64,000 bases of DNA, taken from the NCBI GenBank assembly GCA_963978905.1, contig OZ022258.1, positions 32,239,282 to 32,303,281 on the forward strand, in the 5' to 3' direction. Shown here one piece after another: positions 11,190-23,100 of this stretch. Within the stretch, counting starts at the first letter, position 1; each line of letters starts with the position of its first letter. The DNA comes from Trichostrongylus colubriformis (taxonomy: Eukaryota; Nematoda; Chromadorea; Rhabditida; Trichostrongylidae). The position numbers and the translations under genes were made by a program. The notes beneath the pieces are model-generated. The model did no database searches, had not been told where the DNA came from, and saw nothing but the letters and a program-made list of their open reading frames with translations.

Positions 11190-11610
11190 TTAAAATGTTC
11201 GCTGTTTGGATGCAAAATTCTACAGTTCGTTTCAAAATAGACCAGGAGCCAGGATAAGTTTGGCCAAAATGAGTTTATGGTGAATGTAGCAGATGAATAA
11301 TTTAACCTATATATAAACTGAGAGCTTGGTGTGTCTGTAATCGTCTGCTATGTTGTCTGACTGCTCATCCAAACCTCGACATAACCTGGGAAATTAGCGG
11401 GAAAGGTCGGCTCAAGTGTGGGTTTAGTGGGGCATGTTAGGAGAATTACAGAGCGCACATGGACCGTGTCAGACTCCCCACTGTGGGCGGGGCATGAGTT
11501 AAAATGTTCGGTGTTTAGATGCAAAAGTTTGTCATTCGATCCAAAAGAGACCAGAAGTCGGGATAAGGTTGGTCAAAATGAGCTAGTGGTGTATGTAGCA
11601 AATGAAGAAT
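11190..11610 (+). repeat. Two copies of a 110-bp repeat, part of a larger unit
   Basis: 11190-11295 and 11499-11610 share GTTAAAATGTTCG, TTTGGATGCAAAA or TTTAGATGCAAAA, AGACCAG and GGATAAG in order. The stretch before the second copy (CCACTGTGGGCGGGGC) resembles the repeats at 32.3-32.9 kb. The 158-codon plus-strand frame here (11418-11894) spans this repeat and resembles nothing I know, so I do not call it a gene. Confidence 0.55.
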
Positions 11611-12894
11611 ACCTGCAGGCGGAGCGCGCTCCACTTAGTTACTGCTTACTACCAGTTTATAAGTTGCCTCAGGACAGCCTAGAGACTGCGAAAAAATCGA
11701 TGGAAATCAGCGATGTACATGCGGTGTTGCACGTAAATGGGGTAGGTGAGGACCGCCTACAATGGGTGGAATGTGCATTTAACAATATCGTGCTCGCTCA
11801 TAAAAAATACAATACCGCTCCAAAACGATCTAGTGTGACGGAGAATGCTGAGGTAATTCGAAGCTGCTGGACTGACAAAAACAATGTCAACTGATCAAGC
11901 TGGGCGGAGCGTCGTCAGGATATTGGTTGAAAATATCAGTTTTTGTGCAAAACGCTCGAAAAGCTCATGGACCATACCACTGAGTGAGAGCCCTCATAGA
12001 AGTTGATGTTTTACAGCATCATCACTGACGATCGATATCGATTGAAAACATCGGTTTTTGCACAGAATTTTGGATAATGATCAGCGAGCCACACCAATAG
12101 GTGACGCTGTTGCAGAGCTTTTATAAAGTACTACTGGTCGACTTCGGTCGAAATCATACATCTCTGTGCAAAGAGCTGAAAGCTAATGAAATTCCAATAA
12201 ATGATTACCACGGGTCGTCACTGTAGGATTTCGTACGGAAGGCCGGGCAATGTGATGGACCACAACAGTGCATGGACACAATTGCAGAAGCTCAAATTCT
12301 ATAGAGCACATTGTATGTAGACCGATACCTATTGCTATGATGGGCGTTTGTACTGGAAGCTGTAAATGGACAACCCCGAAGCACAAATGCGAAATCTATA
12401 GGTTTTCGCCGACCACATTGCTGTGCAATTTCTCTTTACATCATTCTGCCCACAGCCCGCTTCGAACCGATCCACCGTAACTCAATAAAGGTAATTCTGG
12501 AGTCGCTGACAACGTTCGGCGTGCTGAGTTGAATAAAAGTAGACGGAAGGGTTACTGTAGCGTCGTGCGTACGCAATTGCGGCCTGGCCACCGCTTGGCT
12601 TAATTCGTAGTATCACTAACTAACTTCTTCTTAATTTTGCTCAGAATTACAGAGATGGGGTTCTTTACTTCGCTGTTCAGATCGTGTCGAGATGGCTTGT
12701 GGTTGAGCATCTAAAATTAACTTTAGAAGTCATCATAATTAGCTCTCGCTTTGTTGTACTTTTCACTCACCTCGGAAGTATTCAATGTTGTTAGTTATCA
12801 AACATCCTTAAAACCTCTTGTGGATCGTTTAGTTCGATCATTACTTGTCTGTACATGTATTATGAGAATAAAAGCAGCCAATCTTTTCTAAGAT
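11611..12894 (+). other. Upstream region of SF3B2 with weak repeats
   Basis: Loose repeats of about 100 bp (GTTGAAAATATCAGTTTTTG near 11925, GATTGAAAACATCGG near 12042). The rest, to the SF3B2 start, has no recognisable coding sequence. CTTTTCTAAG ends just before the SF3B2 ATG and could serve as a trans-splice acceptor. Confidence 0.4.
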
Positions 12895-15800
12895 ATGGTT
12901 TCTCCTGATGAAGGGTTCAGCTCTGATGACGATGTGGATGCCTCAAAAAAACATTTAACAAAGAAGGAAAAGCAGGTGATGCTTACTCACTTCTAGCATT
13001 GGTGTATGTTGTGGTCAACTTCATTTTCGAAACTCGGTTTTGTTGCTTAATTAGCCGTAAATAGGAATTGGAGCGACGCCGGCTGAAGAACAAGAAGAAG
13101 AAGTTATCGAAACGACGCCGTGGAGCAGCGGACGAGAACGAAACTGCCAATGACGTTGTAGCTCCCAGTGTGGATGAGAAGCAAGAGCCAGATGAAGAGG
13201 CCCAAGCTGAAGGAGAACAGAATGGACCTAAAACGCTGGTGTGTTTCCAAAAATAACCCCTTCCACTGTACCAGATTACTTTGAAAGTTTCGGAGAAAGC
13301 TTAAGCAGTGGTTGTAACACCCAGATTTCATGCTCCACTATTGCTCATTACATAAAATGGTTTTTTGTGACTCGTGGCTCTTTGAGCGATATTCATGAAG
13401 TGTAGTAATAGAAGCGCTTCAGTACACATTGGATCTCTAGCAGTTCAAGGTTGGGCTATTAATTGGTTGAGGTCAAAGCTGTTATGAGTGGCGATGTAGC
13501 ATTATTTCCTATATAACGAAAACGACCGAGCTCTATCGATCGGTAAAAAAACACGGTACTGGTCACAAATTTGCAGGTCTAGTTTAAAATCAAAATGAAA
13601 GCCTTAGAACCGCAGAACCCATTATGTACGGGTTTCTCGCTGTTCAAGGTTGTTATTAATCGGTGGAAACCCAGGCTTACTTGAGTGCCTTGTTTTTTTC
13701 AACTTTTCTTTTTATGCAGTGAGATCAAATACCTTTTTGCTCTTTTTGCAAATTATGTCTTTTACAATTCCAGGCCGAGACCCTCGAAGTCGAGATAGAC
13801 TACGTTGGGGAAGCACCGAAGCTGGACGAGAATGACCCGAACTATCAGTACTTTAATGCTATTTTCAATGCTTTCAAGGTAATTATTCTTGTGTATTTAT
13901 TCATCATCTAATATATGCAACAACTTTTCTACGCAGTGGTCCAATATATTCTTTTAAGATCGAACCTAACCCAGAAGGCAGCGAAGGCGAAGATGGAGCC
14001 GTTTCTTCTGGAAAGGATCACAAAAAGGATGAAGAAAGCAATCGCGCCTCCATATCTGAGAAAATTCTGCAAGAGGAGATTAATGTAATCCCGCTTCAGA
14101 TTCCTTTTTTCAAACTAGTTATGGATCTGTTTAAGGATAAAATGAACGATCCTAATGACCCTGAGAAAATGTCTAGAAGAAAGCTCCGTTTAGCCATGCA
14201 ACCGAGTATTGCGAAGTTGAAAGAGGTGACTATTTGTTCTTCCATTTAGTTTGATAGGTTGATTACGCCCTTATTCATGTTTTCCGCTCTATTGTATGAT
14301 TGAGCAAAGAGTGTCCGAAATTCTTGAAATATGCATGTACAGTTAGAACTGATCGAATCAGTTTTGCAGTCCACGCGTCGCCCTGATGTTGTTGAATGGG
14401 CTGATGTAACATCGAGAGATCCATTTATACTCGTGGCGCTGAAGTCTTATCGCAATACTGTGCCTGTTCCCCGTCATTGGAATGCCAAGAGAAAGTATGT
14501 GTGATCGCTTTCATCTTATTTTCTCAACGTTTCGTTATCCTAATAAGTACTTCTTCTCTATTTGAAATTTAATCCGATATTCCTTGTGAATTAAAATGGT
14601 CTGTCAAGATATCTGTCTGGAAAGCGAGGATTCGAACGTCCTCCTTTCGAGCTCCCAGACTTTATTAAGCGCACTGGTATCCAGGATATGCGTGAGGCTT
14701 TGTGGGAGAAGGTAGATCATTTGATATTATGGGAGGTTTGCACGTGTTTCATAGTACAATTTTTAGGAAGAAAATCAGAACCTTAAGTCGAAGATGCGCG
14801 AGCGAGCACGTCCAAAGCTAGGAAAAATTGATATTGACTATCAGAAGCTGCACGATGCTTTCTTCAAATGGCAGACAAAACCACCAATGACCATGATGGG
14901 CGAACTGTACTACGAAGGGAAGGTAAGTTCAGTGTTACCAGTTGCAGTTGCAGTTAATCTTCTTGTAAAAACCTACTTGTAAAAACAATTTCTTCGCAGG
15001 AGGTTGAGACACTTATGAAAGACAAAAAGCCGGGAAATCTTTCTGATGAGCTTAGGATTGCCCTTGGAATGCCAGTTGGGCCGGTATGTTTTTGATTGAT
15101 CTGATATCGTCATTTGTTTCGTTGTTTGCTGAATATTCGTTTTCAGAACGCTCACAAGTTTCCTCCTCCGTGGCTGATTGCAATGCAGCGTTATGGTCCA
15201 CCTCCAAGTTATCCAAATATACGTATTGCCGGGTTGAATGCTCCCATACCTGAGGGTTGTGCATTCGGTTATCATGCGGGAGGATGGGGAAAACCACCAG
15301 TCGATGACTACGGAAAGCCACTATATGGTGATGTCTTCGGACAAGAGGTACACATTTTTGATTGATTGCGCATTTTCATTTGGATTCATCGTGTCATTAT
15401 GCTTCTTGGATACTCTGAATTCGCCATTGTATGGTCCTGATTACATTTTTCTTCACCCATTACATAATTTTCGGTGTTTCTAGGATTTTTATTACTTTTC
15501 CCATTTGTTTTCTGGTGAAGTACTTTCTTGTCTTACTTCTTCGAATACAATTGCTCTTTAACGAGATCTTCTATCTACATTTCCATGTTCCATCTTTTCC
15601 ATTGTCGTCACCGTCGCTCCGCTCTCACTGCAACCCTTTTACTGTTTGACTCTTGCGCTCCTCCTCTTTTGCTAGGATGAGGTAAATTTTTTGGTGCATG
15701 TGTGGATGGATGGTCAGCTTCTGAGTGTTGTCATCTATCATCCTTTATTTCCTCTCTCTCCACCTTCGAAAACTTACAGAGAGAATGGTCTTTGGGAAGC

Positions 15801-16911
15801 GAGAGGTTGTCGTAGCTCTAAGTGAAATTCGTTTTTACATGACCTTCATCTTATTCAACTTATTCAATCCATAGAAACGTTCTCTTCTTCCTTTTTGCCC
15901 TTTTCACTTATTCCCTGTTTTTTCAGCCTACTAGCCAAGTGGAACCTGAGGATGAAACACGTATTGAACGTCGATACTGGGGAGAAATAGGTTCTGATGA
16001 CGATTCGGACGAAGAGAGCGAAGCCGAAGAAGAAGAGGACGCCGATATAGGTATTCAATTTTTTCTGTTGGTACTTTTCTAAACTTTTCTTCGAGTGCAG
16101 ATGGTATTGCGACTCCCATGACGGAAGGAATGGCTACTCCAAGTGGCATTACTACTGGTGTAACGGGATTGGAAACTCCCGACACTATCGAACTGCGGAA
16201 GGGAAGACGTGTTGAAGAAAGGTGTCATATAGATATGGGCACTTCAAGCACGGACAAAAATTGAATTAATTACAGTTTGGTGGGTGCAGACACTCCTGCT
16301 GCTGCTTACCATATAATTCCTGAGAAGCGAGTTGATCGTGTTGGAGGGCAAATGATGGCGTCAACCCACGTGTATGACTTGTCGGTATGGTTACTGTAAG
16401 TAGACCCTTAGTCATTTCTTTCATGTTCGCTCTTCAGAAGAAAGTTGGTGTTTCTGATGGTGGTGTAGAAGTCTCACTTGATCCTGACGCAATCGATTTG
16501 GATCAAGGAAAGCTGCAGGAGAAGTACGATGAGCAACTCAGGAAGCAGGTAATATTGATTAATACAGTCAATTACTGTTTCGGTTATGATTTCATAGCAA
16601 CAAACAGTGTTTCTTAAAGAGCAGATTGACGGTTCTTTTGAACTTCGTCTTACCACTTACAACATTCTCCTTTCCATATTCCCTTTCTACTTTCTTGCAA
16701 GCTTTCCATGTCTAATTGTAGACCAGGGGTGACGATCGAGAAGACCTGTCGGATATGGTGGCGGAGCACGCGGCTGGGCAGAATGTGAGTATCGTTGGTT
16801 CTTTTCAGGTTATCAATTAGCCTAACAAAACATTTTCAGCGGAAACGGAAAGCGCAGGAGCAGAAAAAGCAAGGTCATCAAAGTAAAAAATACAAGGATT
16901 TCAAATTTTAG
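12895..16911 (+). CDS. SF3B2: Splicing factor 3B subunit 2 (SF3B2 / SAP145)
   Basis: Fifteen predicted exons: 12895-12975, 13065-13238, 13774-13878, 13959-14225, 14370-14494, 14609-14711, 14767-14922, 15000-15083, 15147-15347, 15927-16050, 16101-16221, 16276-16384, 16438-16548, 16722-16784, 16840-16911. They total 1,896 nt, 631 aa plus stop, and every junction keeps frame with GT-AG borders. The N-terminus is lysine-rich and acidic. DUF382-type sequence follows (ARPKLGKIDIDYQKLHDAFF), then the PSP proline-rich domain (PPPWLIAMQRYGPPPSYPN, AGGWGKPPVD). Acidic and basic stretches close the protein, ending KKYKDFKF. SF3B2 is a U2 snRNP SF3b subunit that helps anchor U2 at the branch site in the nucleus. 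Exon 4 may hide an in-frame 51-nt intron (14085-14135), and exon 5 could start earlier. Nothing suggests damage. Confidence 0.93.
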
Positions 16912-16979
16912 TTCCCCAGAACTGCAGCCTTCAACTGTTGTTATTCCCTTCCTTACCGTGTTATATTGTCTTTGTGGGA

Positions 16980-17038
16980 AATAAACCTATTATTTTGTAC
17001 ATGTTTTGTGGCTCTTCACTTTGAGTAATTTCAATAAA
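16980..17038 (+). terminator. Poly(A) signals after SF3B2
   Basis: AATAAA occurs at 16980-16985, 69 bp after the stop codon, and again at 17033-17038. Either could direct 3' end formation of SF3B2 before the zpr-1 start at 17200. Confidence 0.6.
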
Positions 17039-17199
17039 GATATCTTCCCATGTAAAAGACGCATGTGTTAAAATTGACCAACGAGAAGATAAGGGTAGTT
17101 TTAAAAGAATGAGTTGATCTTTTTCTGTCACACATCAAAGCACATGTTAGATAAGCTCTTTGAAGCTTTATTGGCGTAAATCTCCAACTACAAGTTGGG

Positions 17200-20100
17200 A
17201 TGGCAGGAAATGTGGAAGATGTGAGTTTGTCGACTATTTCTGCAGCTCTCAAAGTTGCCCATCTGTTAAGAGACATTTGCAGATTGCCGCCGCTCTTTCT
17301 GTGGATAGTCCCGAATGTGCACCTGTGGAAATCGAATCTCTTTGCATGAATTGTGAAAAAGATGTGAGCACGGTCATTCTTCTCATAGCTTTGAGAAAAG
17401 TTTTTCGGGTGGGGTCCACGAGGTCGAATTTCCGCGCGGCCGCGCGCGATGAGCGGCACGGCGGGTGCGAGTGCCAGTAGCAGTGCATGGCAGCCTTCAA
17501 GCGAGGCAGTGTGGCATGAGTGGAAAGCGCAGACGTGACGCAGTCACGCTCGGCCGGGCGATCAAGGGCAATCGATACGGCGAGTCGTACGGGGACGCCG
17601 CGAGTGAAATGCCGCGAAGCGGAAATTCGACCTCGTGGACCCCACCCAAGTTTTTCCGTTACATGTTGTCAGAGGTTGGCTACCCTGACTTGTAGGGGTG
17701 ACCAAAATCTGATCGGTATGCGGGGTTGAGAATGGCTAACGAGACGCTCACCCACTTGGCCTTTTTGAGTAATCTTGACTGAGTGATGAAATTGATCGCC
17801 AGGAGCAGGTTTGATCTACCCATCCTATTTCTCTAGGCTTTTGCTGGCTACCATTCAGTTCTGAAAGATATTTTTTGTGAAGGAAGGGGGGAGGGAATGA
17901 TGGAACGAAAGTGAATTATGGTAAATGACCGCGGGCCGCATGATTAGGAGATAATGTGAAAACACTGCAGAAGAAGTTACATTTCATGGCTGCTATTGAA
18001 TGCTTTTTCAGGGCGTGACTCGCCTCTTATGCACGTCAATACCGTACTATAAGACAGTCATCATTATGTCTTTTGAATGTCCGCATTGCGGTTTCAGGAA
18101 TAATGAAATACAAAGTGGAGAAGCTGTGCAGGTACTTTTGACCGTATTATACACTTGAGATCGAACTGAAGCCTATCTCTCCAGGAGCATGGTACCGAAA
18201 TTGTATTGCGAGTACAGGAACAGGTTGATCTTCGACGTCAGCTGGTGAGGTCGGAGTATGCGACCATTGAGGTGCCGGAATTGGAGCTTGTGATACCTGC
18301 TAAGACTCATCCAGGAGGTATCGGTTTCCACATTATATGAAACGCTCTCTTTCACAACCCTTACTTTGACATGCAAATGTACTGTTTTCCAGAAATCACC
18401 ACTGTCGAAGGAATACTGGAAAGAGTCGGTGCTGGTCTTTCTCAGGAGCAGGATAGAAGGCGAGAACTGGATCCCGAAAGTGCAGCAAAAATCGACGACT
18501 TTCTCATCCATTTGCGAAAATGCTTGAACCTCTCTGAAATTTGGACCTTGGTGATTTTTTGCTTTCGTGTTAAATGAGCACTATCTAAAGACCTAGTGCG
18601 TGGAACTCATCCTTACAGACGAACATAGTTCTTTATTCCTGTTCAGAAGCTTCATGATCCCACAGGCAACTGTTTCATACAAAATCCCGATCCACGCCAC
18701 GTCGACCCACGATGTATCATCTCTCACTACCATCGTAATCTGGAGGAACGAAAACTTTTGGGACTGGCTGATGATAATGTGTAAGTGTTCCGTCACGTTA
18801 CTGTAGAGCTCTGATATAGCCGACTATTCCTACCTACCAATTCAAATTCATCGAATAATCTGTACCGGTCTTACGCCGAGTTCGATTTTCTGAAGCTTTG
18901 AAAGCACAATGTAGTACTGTTGTTCTATTGACCTTTATGGTCTATCCTTTTGTTCATCGGCTTTTCTCACAGTTAAAAGCAATTCGGGCGATCAGTACCA
19001 CATCACTTTCTATGTTGTCTCAATTGACTTTTCTTAACACTATCTTGGATTTACTTCTACATTGCGGATGGCACTTACTTCGATCTATTTTGAAATATGA
19101 GAGATAGAATCGTTGGCATGTTCCTCCGCTGCCAGCTCGGCCCGTGTGCTGCCGCAAGGTACCATATCCCGTTTTTTAATATCGAGTATACGTAGACTGG
19201 TATTCTGATGTGCCCTTGTGCGGCTTGTTACTGTGATAATATTTCGAAGACACCTTTACGTTACACCACAGTTTCACCATCTAAGTAGGAGCCTTTGCTA
19301 TTTTTGGTTCTCTAGCCGTTGAGATCAGCAGCCGTGCCAGTTTGGCGGAACGAGTGTTGTGTGTAGCATCTTCTTCCTAGAGGTGCAATAATGCAGTTTT
19401 AGAAGTAGGGCGCAAGAAAGCGGAGGGACTGCTTATCGATTTCTTTGTCGCAGTCGCAACTAAAGAGGTCTTTCATCTTTGAATTTGACTGGCATTTCCC
19501 AGAAAAGGCGAACTTGTTGATATGTGGGGCTAAATAGTGATACTGCCCTGAAATCTGTAAGCATATTAATAAACTTACACATTACTTGCACATTACTTTA
19601 TGCCTTTTGATACCAATCTGAGCTTTCCCACTGCGCTTTCTTTTTTGCGTTTTGCGGCGTTCCTGTTCAAAGGCTGTATTTTAGTGAAGAACAGGAGCCT
19701 ACACCGGAATGGAAGTCATTCGATGATGCAAAAGGAGAAGTTCTCCATTTTCCCACCCAGTGTCCTGATTGTGGATCATCATGCGAGGTATTGATGAAAC
19801 CAACAGGTAGAATCTCTTTGTTTTCCTATAATTCATCCATGTGGGTGAATTTAATTTGGCATCATCTAAAAGCGTATTTGCGACATACCTGGGTGTGCAA
19901 AACAGGATTAGAAGTCGTAGGCCGCGGTCATACTATACGTGTCTGCGTCAGTTGACGCAATCATGTGCCTGCCATAGACGACGGCGTCAGTCTGATAGAA
20001 CGCACCTTTTGCAAAACGCTCGACCCAACCACACTACAGTATGGTGATCGTGGCGAGAGCCCAGGAATCCAAACTCGAATATGGCATACATAGTATGGCA

Positions 20101-23100
20101 CTGTGCCAAGATTCGAAATCGAAATCGTGGGCTTTCGCCACGATTTCCATACTGTAGTGGGGTTGGGTCGAACGTTTCGCGAACGGTGCGCGTTATCAGA
20201 TTGACGCCATCGTTTGCGGCAGGCACATGATTGCGTCAATTTGATAGCGGTGGGCGTCAATTTACGCAGACACGTATGACCGGCCTTACTAATACAAAAT
20301 CAATGTGCGGTAGTTAATTGGAAGTTTTGATGGGACTATGAGGTGTTGAGGTATAGGAGGTTACCAGCTGTTATGATGAGGTTGATTGAGCGCTTCCTGT
20401 CCTTGAGTTCTGTGTGCGGGTATACTTACAATGGTTTGAACATCGTACTACTCGATTCATACAAAGACGAGGTGAATAAGAAAACGGACACCTGATTGGA
20501 GTGGCGTGGCTGTATTCATCCTGATATAAGGTGTGATCTGTTGATCACCTGAGAATGGTAGTGAGATTATGGGTGTGTGCTGATATGACAGCGAATCGCG
20601 TGGCCGCCTGCTGTGAGCGGCGTGGCGGGTACGAGTGCCAGTGGCAGGGCATGGCAGCCTTCAGACGAGGCAGTGTGGCATGAGTGGAAGCGAGACGTGA
20701 CGCAGTCACGCTCGGCCGGCTCCCAAGGGCAATCGATACGGCGGGTCGTACTGGTGGCGCCGCGAGTGAGACGCCGCGAAACGATTTGCTGTCATATCTG
20801 CACACATCCTGAGATTATAGAGCAATCGATTCCTTGCTCACTGGTACTCTTCACTACCATAATAAGAAAACATGATTTAGTATTCACTTTCATCTAAGAA
20901 CGTTATCGTGAACGAAGTTCCATGAAGTCGTTAGCAGAAGTTAAATACCCGATTCTAGCCCATTTTTAGACACCATTCGGGCTCACTGGAAATTTGCTGT
21001 TGCCACCGCTTTTTCTCCTATAATCTATATTGGGGCTACTTATCTATTTGGCCCATTTATCATTATCTCTACTGTTAGCTTTCTACACTACCATTGAATG
21101 GGTTATACTATTACTTCCCAAATTGTTACGTGCTCTACGAGTTATCGCATGATCAATTATGTAAATCTAAATTTTTTCATAAACCGACACCCTACGTACT
21201 GAAAAAGCTTCTTAAATCTGCTACCGACTCCCACACCCAATCAATCTTCTACGACCGAGGATTTTATGGGAACCACCGAAACTTGTTCGCTGCTTAGCGC
21301 TAGCCTTGCTTTCACATATGCTATTTCAACCCATAGTCGTCAGAGTAACCTCTCTTTTCACATCCTTCTACTTTCAATCGCGGTGACAACACCACTCAAG
21401 CAGCCACTGCCAAGCACCATCCACCCACTCGTATAAGGGTCACTTCGAAGAGCGAACCATTTACAACGTCAACCATATCTGCTCATATCATCAATACTAC
21501 AGTAGCAACCGCTGTCCTATACCTGCAAATTATGTTATATCATCACTCATCTGCCCTTTTGCCGCCGCGAGTGTCCTGATATTCCACCAGAACCAACCGC
21601 ACACTCACATATTTATCTATAAGTTCACCGTTTGCCCCATAGTCATAAGCATGTCATGTGCCAACGATAACTTATAGGCAGGTGCGCTTGGTCTGGTGGG
21701 ATACCTAGGTTTGTGAAGTGGGAGGTTGGTTGTGGTGGAATACATCTCGCATACACCTGGGTGTGATCTTTTTTGAGACAGAAACACGCCCAGGCTCCTT
21801 CTTCCAATTGATTAGCCTTCTCCCACGGCACCAAGTATAGTAATCTGTCGTCAATAAAGCTCCCCCAGCAGAACCTAAACATTGAACAACGCCCTTTATT
21901 CCCGCCGTCTGCTGTTTACATTGAGTGCGAACTAATCATCTGCCTGCAGACTTTTGGATAAGACAGGGCATCGTGCAGATGGTTCACAACCCATTTACTT
22001 TTCTCAGTTCAGAAAATCTGTGGGAACCAATCTGGAGGATACAAAAAAGTGCCTTCCATTATGATTCTATTTTGGGTACCGATTGCATTATGAGGTGGGA
22101 TAGTGCCAAGTAGCGCCATTAGTACTGGCTGTTCCCGGAAGTGGAATCTGAGACAGTGCCCACCCTAACCGCCAGGTTTTTCAAAGAGTACTCAATGGTT
22201 GATTGGTATAGATCGTTCTGGAAGGATAAAGACACTGATTCCTTTGAGGGCGCGTTTCGAAAATGAGCAGGCGCTTCGGTTAGGCACAAATGTGCGTGTT
22301 CTTGAGCGAGATCAGCTGGGTAGATATTGGGTTGAGGAATAAGCTCCCGCGGTTTTTTAACCCTATTTTTCACATCGTTTCCTTCATCTTCCGACAAAGC
22401 TTATATATATATATTTATTTATTTATTAGGTTGATTCATAATAAATCGGACAAATTGACCAATTTTAATCATTGTCGTACAACTTTTTTACGACAACAGG
22501 GATTCACTTGAAATATACTCCATCTTTATCGATGACCTTCTGCCACGGTATAGGCAGATCATGGATGCCCTTGCTCCAGAAGGCCGGAAGCTGGAGCTCG
22601 AAGAAGTTGCCGAGTGCCGCCTTGACCTCGTCGCGAGTATTGAAGTCTTGGCCGTCCAGGTGGCGTTGGCTGTGGGAGAAAAGGTGGAAATCTGAAGGGG
22701 TCAGGTCTGGGGAGTACGGTGGGTATAGAAGTACGGTCCAACTGTACGACAGCAGCTCGGCCTTGGTCGATCTTGCGAAGTGCGGTCTGTGGAAGTAGAC
22801 ACGTTGTCGTGCTGGAAGTAGACATGTGACCGCCGCCGTAGCGAACTTTGGACATTGGCCTTCAATTCTCGTAATTGACGAACGTAGACGTCGGCGGATA
22901 CTGTGGTACCTTCATCGAGCAGCTCCCAGTACTCTACGCCGTGTACGCTCCACCAACCGCGGTTTTCGTCTTCGATGGAATAGTCGCCTGACGCAAACTT
23001 CGAATGCTACAACTACAGTGTACTTCTGCCGGGGGCATGCTCCTTGTGAACTTCTATCAGACGTCTGCCGATATCCGCGGGTTCCTGGCCAGATAGCGAT

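Noticed and set aside
11418..11894. 158-codon plus-strand open frame
   Set aside because: Overlaps a dispersed repeat and has no recognisable domain or splice-supported partners.
12455..12475. tRNA B-box-like GGTTCGAAGC on the minus strand
   Set aside because: No matching A box, acceptor stem or cloverleaf around it.
15671..15682. Possible 6-base microexon (GATGAG) in SF3B2 intron 9
   Set aside because: It has AG before and GTAAAT after and would add Asp-Glu in frame, but nothing requires it; RNA evidence would be needed.
17160..17480. 106-codon open frame
   Set aside because: Reads through two introns; the real content is zpr-1 exons 1 and 2 with donors at 17221 and 17364.
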